Of a stretch of 64,000 nucleotides of DNA, positions 45,563 through 55,029 are shown piece after piece. The translations under genes and the position numbers were made by a program. The notes under the pieces are model-generated. The model saw only the letters and a list, made by a program, of their open reading frames with translations. It was not told the origin of the DNA and made no database searches. Within the stretch, counting starts at the first letter, position 1. Every line of letters starts with the position of its first letter. The stretch is from Tricholoma matsutake (Eukaryota > Basidiomycota > Agaricomycetes > Agaricales > Tricholomataceae). The stretch spans positions 8,308,001 to 8,372,000 of the forward strand of contig AP026550.1 in the NCBI GenBank assembly GCA_026075535.2. The letters run 5' to 3'.

Positions 45563-46440
45563 CCATCAGGCACTGACAACTGCAGCATGGAGGGTTTAAC
45601 AATCCTAATGAAGGGAAGCCCTGCTGATGCAATATTGCAGGGATGCAGATCATTGCAAGGGGGTCACGAGTAGATTGTGCTAGGGAGATCAATCTCTAAA
45701 TTATTTGAGTCACCATCGCCCTAGAATGACTGGGTTGAATGAGATCAAAAGAGAGGATGCTTCTGTTGACAACACAAGGCTCGAAGAGATACCCTACAGC
45801 TGCAAGCCTGCACTACACAGGTCAGGGCTAGCAGCATGAAGGGTAGAGGAGCTAGTGTAGCTGCAGTTTATGTAGATGGATGGAGTACTGAGTTGGATGC
45901 TGAACTCATTGTGCAACCGGAGCTGTCTGTAAAAATGGTGGAGGCTCGCAAAAAGCTTGTACACCCATACCATCGAACTGATCATTCACTGATTTGGGAT
46001 GGGTTGTGTCTTCCCAGTGAACATGGTGAAGGTACTGTCGGCATTGGGCATCTGGATTGATTACCATAAATGATGATTTTCAGCACTGCCGCATACATCA
46101 CGGAAATATCTGATTCTCTGTAGTCAAGGTATGGTGATCGTTAAAATGTGCCACCATTAGCAAAGAGATATAGAGCCCGTGATAGATAGCTTCTGAGGGT
46201 TGACATATTGACTGAAGATGGTAATAAGAAGATACAGGACTTGTTCCACCACACTAGACAGTTGAGGTCCTTCGTATGTGGAGTGGAGAAGGATCCCAGA
46301 GAGATAGCCACATAGCCCAAAATGGTCGAGGATTGTCAATGTTGGGGTCAAGGATAACAAGCACCACTTGGAGCATGTAGATATGGTCATAACATGGCTC
46401 ACGAAGAACATAGCCTTGGTAATGGAGACTTGCCCCCAAA
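45362..46440 (+). repeat. Inverted duplication, arm B (partner 58,290-59,348)
   Basis: The reverse complement recurs at 58,290-59,348. Landmarks: CTGACAACTGCAGCATGGAG (45,575), GGGATGCAGATCATTG, GCTGCAGTTTATGTAGATGG (45,861) and ATAACAAGCACCACTTGGAG (46,355). Homology stops at about 45,362 here and 59,348 there. Confidence 0.8.
45836..46060 (+). CDS. Hypothetical ORF conserved between both copies of arm B
   Basis: Encodes MKGRGASVAAVYVDGWSTEL, then ELSVKMVEARKKLVH. The inverted copy (minus strand, 59,007-58,708) keeps MKGRGTSIAAVYVDGWSTS and ELSVKMAEAQKKLVH although the DNA differs. Several changes are conservative (V/I, V/A, R/Q). This could be a coding fragment, but a duplicated non-coding piece would also give matching frames. 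No family recognised. Confidence 0.35.
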   Translation: MKGRGASVAAVYVDGWSTELDAELIVQPELSVKMVEARKKLVHPYHRTDHSLIWDGLCLPSEHGEGTVGIGHLD

Positions 46441-47035
46441 TGGCAAAGCCATTACGAACTCAGAGCTTTCGCTGGTGATTCTTTGTAGGAGAGTGGACAT
46501 GCTTGAGTTCGAGGGTCCATGTGCAATGTAGTGAGATGGCAATGCCTTGTGTACCAGTATAAAGTGCTCAAGCAACATGCGAGAGCAGCTAGGTATGAAG
46601 ATGATGATTACTCGTGTAAAGCGCTCAAGCAGCATGCGAGAGCAGCTCTATCTTGGAGGTTTCAAAGTTACAAGGATATTTTCACCAGTATTCGAGTGCA
46701 CAGGACATCAGAGATCACGATTAATCGATGATAGTGAAGCCATTACCATGTACTATGAATCTGAGTGATAATAGCAAGTGCTTTAGGTTCAAACGCATCA
46801 GTACTATGCACCAGAAGAATGAAATAATAAGAAACATACCTTTTAGCAGGCGATCTTTGCCAGTTAGGGTAACACAAAGTCCTCAAGCAACATGCGAGAG
46901 CAGAGGCTACCAGTCTAGGCAAGGGTCGAAGTTGAAAAAATTGAGAGCAAGTTCACATGTTGAATTTAAGATCTCACGCTTGGCAGCTACTACTAGTACG
47001 AGTTCCGAGTCTGTCTTGTACTACTACTAAGTTGC
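46441..47035 (-). repeat. Short run of the ~0.4 kb repeat
   Basis: Two closely spaced GCTCAAGCARCATGCGAGAG units (46,567 and 46,626) and a third at about 46,883, with AGTGCTTTAGGTTCAA at 46,777. Same family as 35-42 kb and same orientation. Confidence 0.65.
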
Positions 47036-47232
47036 TCAACAGCGAGGTTTCTCATCCGGTCGACCTGCCGTGCACTTTCTGGATTTGTTTGTTCGCAGAA
47101 AATATTCTGGCCTGGGCTGAAGTTTGAAATAGTGTATGGGCTGTGGTAAGCTGTTTATTTCAGAGGCAATAAACAGAGAAACCCCAACAAGTATGAGTTC
47201 TTTCAATTTCTGGATGTGGCTCACCTTACTCT

Positions 47233-48690
47233 GTGATTCCAAGAGTAATAGAACATTCCCATCAGGAGACAAAGACGAAGTTCAAGGCCTCCAACTCCGC
47301 ACTTACTGGTCTCACTGCTGGCTGGGAAGACAAACTCAAGCGCTGTACATCTAGTACTACCTCATCATTGGCAGCAGCATCCGATCTTGAAGACTCCATG
47401 GTTCAGTATGGCGGAGTGATTGGAGACCAAGAGACAGATGACATTGAATGTGTGGCAATGGCATTGGATTCAAAAGCATCCAGGGCGAAGGTAGGTGTCG
47501 ATGGGCACCACTTCAATGTTGAGTAATCATTACTCTCACAATTTCATCTCTATCATCCCTAGACAATGATCAAAATTGAGGCGAATCGCCAACCTGCACC
47601 CATTCAGACGCAGAAAGCAGCCCGTGGCAGCAATGCCAAATGGAAGTTTAATCATCTTCCTGCTCAAACTGATGACTTGTTTAAGGACCTACTCATGCCT
47701 CTCGCTCGCGAGATGGCGGACAATTTGGGACCATGGGAAGCACTACCCATGACGGAAGTTCAGAAGTTGGTGGATCGTGTCTATGGACCAGACCAATATG
47801 TCATAGCGGAAGATAATGTATGGGTGGTATGTCCAGTCATTGTAGTGCTTCCGTGATTGCCACTCATTTATTTTTATGGAGCTCTCTTATCGCCTGAACA
47901 ACTGGTGCAACAGATTTGCGACTGCGGCTACTGAAAGTGTCAAGGTCATGATAAACGATAATGCTGACTACTTCCAAACCTCCCAAGATATCAAAGACTT
48001 CATCGTGCTTTGCCTGGAGGAAGTCCCTGTCAATCCAGAGCATAAAGAATCTACTGAGAAAGGTGATTTGGAGGTAAAACTCTTGATGATGGCAGTGTAC
48101 CAGTGGAAGGAATGGAATGACGGCAAAAAGAAGCAGGTGAGTACAACTATAGTACGTTCACCCTCACACAAGTGTTTCAGGGATTATTTCAAAATCAGCT
48201 CATCATGCGTACATTTGCCTTCACACATGTCAAGGATTTGGAGGATATCGAAGACCAAAGTGATGAGAAGCCCGTTGGTGCCTTAATTCTCTATGCAGGT
48301 GGTGAGCTTTTCATGATCGACTGAGTTTTTCTTGAAGGTCGTAATGCCCATCAGGTTGGCCATGCACTTGCTCTCTATGGAAAGGATGCGAGAGAAACAT
48401 CATCTGCAGCATATTATTTCTCTGCCGACAACTATGGCGATCGGGTGACATGCAAGAAAGGTTCTCATGGCCAATGGAAAAATGTTGCGGAGCGGCGCGC
48501 CACAGCTTTCATGCCAACTATCAAAGGCTGGACCCAGGAGTGTTGGGATGGAATCATTGCTGAAGCCAAGAGTTTCCTGCCTGAGAAGAAAAAGAAGAAT
48601 CATGGACAAAGCAGTTCCTGCGCAAGCTCCGAAGGAATCGATATCGAGGACAACATCATCATCATGTCCAACAATGATGAGTTGGATTAG
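47233..48690 (+). CDS. Five-exon gene of a basidiomycete family of unknown function
   Basis: The best-preserved gene of the middle region. Exons: up to 47,490; 47,563-47,826; 47,882-48,136; 48,181 to 48,298 or 48,301; 48,338-48,690. All four introns are 36-72 nt with GT..AG ends, and one frame runs through. Key segments: LTGLTAGWEDKLKR, acidic LEDSMVQYGG, KWKFNHLPAQTDDLFKDLLM with PLAREMADNLGPWEAL, LSYRLNNWCNRFATAATESV, VYQWKEWNDGKKKQ, RTFAFTHVKDL, VGALILYA, HALALYGK, YYFSADNYGDRV and RRATAFMPTIKGWTQECWDG. The order matches unnamed agaricomycete proteins often seen near transposons. The first exon opens with a GTG after an in-frame TGA at 47,194, so the true start codon lies in an undetected upstream exon or has been lost. 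No stop interrupts the rest. Confidence 0.6.
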
Positions 48691-49046
48691 TAACTGGTTG
48701 GTGAGTGATATTCTTCTGCTACTGATCATACTAATGGTTGTCTGGTACTATACAGAACAGGGACTGCTAACATGATGTCTACCCGGAGTCGCGTGGTCAT
48801 CATGTTCATGGGCATCTGACTCAGAGTATGGAAGCACCTAGTATGAGTAATTTTAAGTATAATTACTACTGGTAGTAGCTATTAAGATGGTTATATCTTT
48901 CCAATGATGTATAGTTTTCCCTTTCAACCGATATTAATCCTGAGCATTGAGCGAATCTATCAAATATAATGAGTCTATGGAAGATAAGGGTATCTTTGGA
49001 ATTGTCATGAAGTGCAGGATGGATGATAATGAATATGTCTAGCTAT
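48691..49046. other. Intergenic, A/T-rich
   Basis: Between the 3' ends of two converging genes (47.2-48.7 kb plus strand; 49.0-54.9 kb minus strand). No ORF, repeat or motif recognised; probably shared 3' untranslated and terminator DNA. Confidence 0.5.
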
Positions 49047-50707
49047 TTACATGTGTTCTTTAATGTATTTCTGTTGAGCGGGAGTGCAGCTGGCAAACCG
49101 CTCAGTGGTCATGGTTCCAAGGAAGTCCCAGAAGCATGCACCAAACTTGTCAGCCACAGCCTGGTGATGCCCTGAGCATTTCCTCTTGACAGTACCCCAC
49201 TTCCAACATGTCTTCATTTTTGACTCAGTGCCTGTAAGTGAAGAAGGACCAGCTCCAGATGATGTTGATGTGATGGCCCGAAGAGGTGGTAATGTGGAGA
49301 TGGGCTTGTGCAGCAGAAATTGGGCATCATCGAAGTTCAAGGAAGGCTGGGTCTCAGATGCTGATGATGAAGGAAAGTTGAAAGCTGGGTCAATCCACAT
49401 CCCAGGACTCATTGCTGGAAGTCTTAACATCCAACCATCACTTGCAGCTGAGAGGATTTCAGTAGCGAAGGCTTCTGGTATATAGATCCAACCTGGAATC
49501 GAAAGTCTGCTATGAACCAAGGCTGACTGTGTTGCATCGACAAACTGCAAGATATACCCAGGATGTGCACTTTCATGACTAGGAATGGGATCACAATGGA
49601 CAGAGCATAATCCGACTCAGATAGAATTTGTCTCGCATGCCACAAAGATGTACTCCTTCAAAGTCTCACTATTCTCTGCTCCACAACACAGGTAAACTGC
49701 AGAGGAATATGGTATTGTGGGGATCTGTTCCAAATTATGGAAAGTTGGATTTTGAAAGTCTGAATATGAACATAAGTCACCTGAAATAAAAAAATATATG
49801 TATTGAAAACTGACCTGCTGCTGAAAGGGGCTCAGGGGCTGCACCACATTTGTCATCGCCTAGGGAAACCTGATTGTCATCACTGGTAGCACTGAGGGCC
49901 ATGTCATCTGCATGGGTGGGTATTTCTTCTGCCATGGTATGCAGGGCCGGGGTTTTGAGGTCAGGTAGATAGCTATCTCCATCTGGATCCATTTCTTTGT
50001 TGTTTTGAAGTTGTTCAGCAGTAGCTGAAACATCCAGAGACATGGCAATTATAGGCAGGTTGCTTGAAGTAATCTGGGGATTGATGTCATCTATATCCAT
50101 AGCACTCAATACACCATAGTCAGTAGTTCGGTTTACATCATCTTCCCTTGATTTTTGATTATTGGTATGCACTATATTTTTGACCACATCACGAGGAGGT
50201 GAAAGTGGGGGGCATGGGGAACATGTCTGGAGTATTGGATGCGAAGCCTTGGGATGACATTCTTCCTGAGTTGGTTCACATCCCACCTGACTGTTATCTG
50301 TAGGATGTGGCTGACTGTATGCCCAGGATGAACAACTTTTTATCGGGAGAACTCCTCACCTGCCTTTGCTCTTAACAAAGGCCATCTCAGGAAGGGGAAA
50401 GCCAAAGATTGAGCTGTCGTAATGTACGAATGGGGTGGGGTCACGCAGTCGAATGAATGTCAGTCGACGGTGCTTATGATGATCCCACAACGTGTGCCAA
50501 CCTGGTTCTGGCTCAGGAGGTTCAGTCTCAGAAGAGAAGGCGGCATCCTCTTCAGACTGCTTCTGCTCGGATTTCAAGACCATTACAGTCTGACCCTCTT
50601 TTACAAGCGAGAGCAAACCAGGTACCTTTCTTGAATCCACCTTGACAAATCTCTGCCACAGAGCTTTGGCTGGCCGACATTTTTTCTTCAGTGGTGGCTG
50701 AGGACAA

Positions 50708-51261
50708 GGAGGTCTTCATCCAATGGATTCCTGGTGAGTCCCACTGGAGTCCTTGTGAGTCCTGGTGAGTCCCACTGGATTCCTGGAGGATTCCTCCAGG
50801 ACTCTGTGGGGGAGTGTAAAGTTCAGTGTGTTGATGACACGGCTGTGTGCTTTGTCATGCACAGCCGCCCCAATGCTACCTAGAGCAGTTAGTGGATATA
50901 CATTGCAGAGCTATGTGGTGTAGTGGTTATATTGGCTGTGCTATGATGTTTTCATCTAATGCTGAGGGTTCAATTCTGGCTCATGACATTTATTTTATTA
51001 CTTAGTAGTAATAAAGACTCCTGGTTAAATCCCAGTGGAGTCCCGGTGGATTCCTGGTGGATTCCTGGTACCAGAGTCCTGGGGAATTCCAGGAATTCCT
51101 CCTGGAAGAGTGTAATTTACCAGGAATCAACCAGGAATCCTCCTGGAATGGGAAGAGCCAGGAATATATACTTGAGTCACAAATGGCTGGAACATTGGTT
51201 CCCAATAATCCTGGAGGATTCCTGGTCTTCCAGGAATATGTGGGGGAGGATGAAGACCTCC
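50708..51261. repeat. 554 bp segment bounded by a perfect 14 bp inverted repeat
   Basis: GGAGGTCTTCATCC at 50,708-50,721 and its exact reverse complement GGATGAAGACCTCC at 51,248-51,261. Between them lie CCTGG/CCAGG-rich repeats (50,725-50,810 and 51,020-51,235) and a tRNA-like piece. It may be a smaller element nested in or founding the 2.6 kb segment. Confidence 0.5.
50912..50990 (+). repeat. tRNA-like sequence (possible SINE head)
   Basis: TGGTGTAGTGGTTATATTGG fits a Pol III A box and GGGTTCAATTCTGG fits a B box about 43 bases later, the spacing of a tRNA. The T stem and acceptor stem pair poorly, so it is not a working tRNA gene. It is followed by a T-rich stretch and a CCTGG-rich repeat. 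Confidence 0.5.
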
Positions 51262-51406
51262 CAGCTCATCATCCACATCACCACCACTCTCAACAATGAC
51301 GCCACCTCCCTTCCACTGCCTCCCCTCTGTCAACACCTGTCACCACTGCTCCTATGGCCACCACCACATCGTCTAATGCCACCAATGGCCGTATTTGAAC
51401 CACCTC

Positions 51407-52591
51407 GGGCCCAAACGACGATGGATGTCATTTGGGGCCCAGGTAATGTTTTTTACTTTTTTTTTATTGAATTAACTAATATTTTCTTTCCTTCTTTAGG
51501 TTCTAACTATATCATGACAACAAGACGACACCAAACAACAAACGACGAATGACAAGCAAGCAACAGATGACAGACGACAAGCGACAAATGACAAACGACA
51601 AGCAAGCGACAGACGACAGACGACAAGCGACAAATGACAAATGAAGAATGAAGAAATGGAGAACGACGATGCAGAGAGGGAGGGCTGGCAAAGGGCCCAA
51701 GAGATGTCGACGATGTCTCTTGGGCCATAAGTAAGTTTTTTTTCTCTTATTTTTTTGGTCACTGACAACTTTTTAAGTACTAGCTACTGACTACAACGAG
51801 ACTGGATGGAACATGGGCCCAAACGATGCAGATCGCGTCGTTTGGGCCCTAAGTAATTTTTTTTGTTTGCTTTTTGTTTTTATAAACTAACTAACTCGTT
51901 TCATTTGTTTTATAGGTTCTACTCTACTGGTAACGACGGCCGGACACGAGACAACCCAACACACCCACCCCATGCCTGCAAGCCTCTGCTTGTAGGGTGG
52001 ATTGTGAGTGTGTGCAGTCGACGACAATGACAACGCCACCACCTACCAGCACCAGAACCCCAAGAATGCAAAGCATGGCTGCCAACCACAACGGATGATG
52101 ACAACAACACACCACCCGCCTCCAGCCCCATGAGCCACTGCTCATGGGGTGGATTGCGGGTGGAATGGCGATGACGGCCACCACTACACAGTGGGAGATG
52201 GCCAGGACAGCAACGATGACCAGGAAGGGCATGGCGACTAGGAGCAGCATGGAAACGATGCCCAGAACGGCAACAACGAGGACAGCGACAACAAAGGCCC
52301 GGCACCCAGGATGACGGGGACAGGACGACAGGCACGACTCACCAGGCTGCCCCCGCATTTTGCATGGGGTGGTTTTTTTCATTTTTTATTTATGGTAATA
52401 CCTTCCCCCTCACCCATGTTTTATGTGGGTGAGGGGTTTTTCTTTCTTTTTCTTTATAATTGTAGTGCTCCCCTCACAAGATTAGTTTTATATGTATATA
52501 TTTGTAGGACTCTCCCTCGCACCTTGTGTGGGGGAGATTTTTTTAATGTAATTAATGGTGTATCATATCCCTCGCATCCAACGCGAGGGAT
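51407..52591 (+). other. Run of at least eight strong hairpins, several before intron-like T-rich tracts
   Basis: Hairpins: 51,407-51,440 (GGGCCC-type arms); 51,694-51,726 (perfect 11 bp arms GGCCCAAGAGA); 51,815-51,849 (perfect 12 bp arms GGGCCCAAACGA); 51,965-52,000; 52,112-52,163 (9 bp CCCCATGAG plus 8 bp CCACCCGC arms); 52,406-52,436 (perfect 11 bp arms CCCCTCACCCA); 52,511-52,537; 52,567-52,591 (perfect 9 bp arms). The first three are followed within 2-4 bases by GTAATG, GTAAGT and GTAATT and then T-rich tracts ending AG after 47-63 nt, like introns. The hairpins at 52,406 and 52,511 are followed directly by T runs. No convincing protein frame runs through. Confidence 0.6.
51515..51650 (+). 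repeat. GACRA-rich cryptic simple repeat
   Basis: Irregular repetition of GACGACAA, GACAAGC and GACAAATGACAAA for about 135 bases. On the minus strand it gives Val/Cys/Leu-rich open frames, which I regard as artefacts of the composition. Confidence 0.65.
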
Positions 52592-52696
52592 GTAGTTAAT
52601 AAATTTTATTTGATCTTAATTGTGAGCTTCGAGAGAGAAATACCTAAGTGTGAGTTTGAGGGTATAAATACATTTTTATATTGGCAGCTAATAATT

Positions 52697-52790
52697 CTCC
52701 TGTGGCTCAACTGGTTAAGCACTTGTTTGGTTTGTCATGTGATTCCTGATCATGAGTTCTGGAGTTCAATCCCTGCTCTGACCAAGTTTA
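52697..52790 (+). repeat. Second tRNA-like sequence
   Basis: TGTGGCTCAACTGGTTAAGC fits an A box and GGAGTTCAATCCCTG a B box; the sequence ends CTGACCA. The spacing (about 48 bases between boxes) could hold an anticodon arm and variable loop. Stems are imperfect. It again lies ahead of a GAGTCC/CCTGG repeat and is followed by GTTTATTTT, as the first copy is by ATTTATTTT. Confidence 0.5.
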
Positions 52791-52887
52791 TTTTGTAGGT
52801 ACTTTGTGAAATTCATGAAGTCTGAAGCACTTGAAACTCATAAGATATCTCAAATTGACTTTCCATTATGGTATGACTTAGGGTACT

Positions 52888-53262
52888 GAGTCCCACTAGA
52901 TTCCTGGTGAGTCCCACTGGATTCCTGGTGAGTCCCACTGGAGTCCTGGTGAGTCCCACTGGAGTCCTGGTGAGTCCTGGTGAGTCCTGGTGAGTCCCAC
53001 TGGAGTCCTGGTGAGTCCCACTGGAGTCCTGGTGAGTCCCACTGGAGTCCTGGTGAGTCCCACTGGAGTCCTGGTGAGTCCCACTGGAGTCCTGGTGAGT
53101 CCCACTGGAGTCCTGGTGAGTCCCACTGGAGTCCTGGTGAGTCCCACTGGAGTCCTGGTGAGTCCCACTGGAGTCCTGGTGAGTCCCACTGGAGTCCTGG
53201 TGAGTCCCACCGGAGTCCTGGTGAGTCCCACTGGAGTCCTGGTGAGTCCCACTGGATTCCTG
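52888..53262. repeat. 21 bp minisatellite, about 17 copies
   Basis: The unit has the core GTGAGTCCCACTGGAGTCC plus TG. Most copies are identical; the edge copies carry GGATTCC instead of GGAGTCC, one internal copy has ACCGGAG, and near 52,970-52,990 three short GTGAGTCCTG units replace the full one. Because 21 is a multiple of three and the unit has no stop, several frames on both strands stay open (for example SPGESHW and SPGLQWD repeats); these are not genes. Confidence 0.9.
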
Positions 53263-54942
53263 GTCTTCCTGGTAGGACTACCAGGATTCCTCCAGGACTC
53301 TGTGGGGGAGTGTAAAGTTCAGAGGACGAGGACCGTAGGCTACCGGTGGAGGCTTCCAAAACACTACCGTGCCTTCAGTTACCAAATCACCCAGTTCCAC
53401 CTGATCCTGAGATGAAGGTGTCTGCACACTGTGCATCCCTTCTGACCACCTCGCTGAATGAATCTGTGGTGCGGGTGAGGTATGCCATCTGGAATGGCCA
53501 CCGTTGGAAGGGTTACGATCTGGAGCAAAGTTGGATGGGATGCCTTGTTCCAAACAATTACTCGAGTTGTCATTCAACCAACCAGAAGGACCATTTGAGC
53601 CATCATTCCACCAGCCAGAAGAATCACCCCAGCCAGAGCCATTGTCATTGGATTTGATGCCTTGTTTGTTAATCGAGCCACCATTCCACCAGCCAGAAGA
53701 ATCACCCCAGCCGGAGCCATTGTCATCAGATGCAAAACAAATATTGTCACGAGGGAGAGGTAGCAATGTTATATGCAGCACAGGCACCTGAGGACAAGCT
53801 TCAACCTCTGGTATCAGGGTATCATCTTCAGATTCATCAAGAGATTTGTGTTCCCACATTCGAATGCGGAATGCCCAAGAAGCAGATCGTAGACAATATT
53901 TACTTTTACAATGAACAAGGACACCTTGTACACACTGGTTCGGCATGAATGTACGAAACTGGAGGGGAGCATGTTGGATAAAGATTTGGAGGTAGGGATT
54001 TGTATCGGGTGAAACAAGCTTTTCAGCCAGGGTTTGCATTTGAAAATTATGGAGGCGCTTTTTTACCGGTGGACGACGATCAAGGATACCTTTGGACAAT
54101 GAAGACAGGAAGTCTACACCTTCGATGAACCAATGGATGACATACACAGGGATGAAGCCGAGACATAGCAACCACAGTGCATCGGCCTTCTTGGCTCCAT
54201 TCAGCCACACCCCAATACAATTATTTGTTACTGGTGTAATGGATAAAGGCTTAGTAGACTGACGTGAGCTCCAAAATATCATCATGGTCAACCAAGCCTC
54301 CTTCTCTCGAAGGCCCCGTTGCACAATGGAGAATTGGGGAACTAAATCCTCCCATTTCCAAACCACTTGTTGGAGAGCGAGGACGTTTCTCTCATCTGGA
54401 AAAAATGGGCGAGAATCTAGAACATTTTGAAGTTCTTCAGTAGGTGGTGCTCCAGTTCTGTATTTACGTGTCGCTGCAGATAATTCCTCAGCGTGGCGGA
54501 TAAATGCCGAAAGGAATTCAGGATTTAAAGTCCCTTCACCTGCAGTACACTTGGATGGTATCCATACAGTGGGGAGAGGAACAACTTCAAGAGGTACTGA
54601 GTGCCAATCATGAACATCAAGGCGAGGACTCTGGCAGAACCCTAACCACGGACGAGAGGGATAGAAATGTTGAGGGTGCAATGACCAATCATGTGGGCCA
54701 AGGTGTCCATCATGGTAGTGAATTGAACTATCATAAGAGACCAATGGTTCCTTCAATGGTGATCCTGGATAAAATTCGATGACATTGGAATTGGGTGACC
54801 ACAATTCATAAATACTGCCATCAATTTCAACGGCACGCGCGTACAGAGCCTTTTCGCATGGCAGGTAAAACGACAAGTCATCGTTAACTGGAGGGATTGT
54901 GCTATAAATTTTGTTGAAGTCGAGATAGCCTTTAGATGACAT

Positions 54943-55029
54943 CTTAATTGAACAAAGAGCACTGGAGAAAATGTGAGAAATTATGTGATAAGCATGTCAG
55001 CAACTTACTGAAAACAGAAGAGAACAATA
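54943..55029. promoter_or_regulatory. Upstream region of the large minus-strand gene
   Basis: The bases before the ATG at 54,942 lead directly into a tandem repeat array from about 55,030. No TATA box is obvious. Confidence 0.3.

Larger units (their letters stand above)
50711..53322. mobile_element. 2.6 kb inserted segment with tRNA-like pieces, hairpins and a minisatellite
   Basis: Flanked by AGGACAAGGA (50,701-50,710) and AGGACGAGGA (53,323-53,332), a 10 bp target duplication with one CpG-type change; deleting it restores the host frame. It starts GGTCTTCATCC and ends GTGTAAAGTTCAG without terminal inversion. The ending TCCAGGACTCTGTGGGGGAG..GTTCAG also occurs inside at 50,792-50,833. No transposase ORF. 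Order: CCWGG-rich repeat, tRNA-like piece, CCWGG-rich repeat, GACRA-rich and hairpin region, tRNA-like piece, 21 bp minisatellite. The 9-11 bp duplication fits Mutator-like elements; the content does not match any family I know. Confidence 0.65.
49047..54942 (-). pseudogene. Large unknown basidiomycete gene with GW/WG repeats, split by a 2.6 kb insertion
   Basis: Start ATG at 54,942 (MSSKGYLDFNKIYSTIPPVN). The first 530 codons are open: SPNSNVIEFYPGSPLKEPLV, RPWLGFCQSPRLDVHDWHSV, ERNVLALQQVVWKWEDLVPQ, VQRGLREKEAWLTMMIFWSS, TNNCIGVWLNGAKKADALWL and FRTFMPNQCVQGVLVHCKSK. Around residues 403-446 two 26-residue repeats carry NGSGWGDSSGWWN, followed by PSGWLND. The frame is cut at 53,332 after VAYGPRP and continues at 50,700 with QPPLKKKCRPAKALWQRFVK once the insertion and one 10 bp duplicate are removed. 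Further segments are PGLLSLVKEGQTVMVLKSEQ, DPTPFVHYDSSIFGFPLPEM, an acidic part with introns (50,286-49,800), PGWIYIPEAFATEILSAASD and an end at 49,047. A TGA at 49,617-49,619 (minus strand) stands for a former CGA. Resembles unnamed agaricomycete proteins with an LWVNG-type motif; function unknown. Confidence 0.65.

Noticed and set aside
47136..47354. Plus-strand ORF MGCGKLFISEAINRETPTSM as first exon of the five-exon gene
   Set aside because: It is in another frame and no splice pair joins it convincingly to the second exon; left as a possible upstream exon only.
51507..51768. Minus-strand frames rich in VVCRLSFVVCHLS-type repeats
   Set aside because: Composition artefact of the GACRA-rich repeat; the peptides are low-complexity with no family.
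52406..52548. Bacterial-type intrinsic terminators (hairpin plus T run)
   Set aside because: The shape fits, but the context is eukaryotic and they lie inside a transposon-like insertion; kept as part of the hairpin finding instead.
50912..52790. True tRNA genes
   Set aside because: A and B boxes are present but acceptor and T stems pair poorly, so I call them tRNA-like only.
52850..53415. Long open frames with SPGESHW, TRTPVGL or SPGLQWD repeats on both strands
   Set aside because: They are produced by the stop-free 21 bp minisatellite, whose length is a multiple of three; there is no start context or conserved flank.
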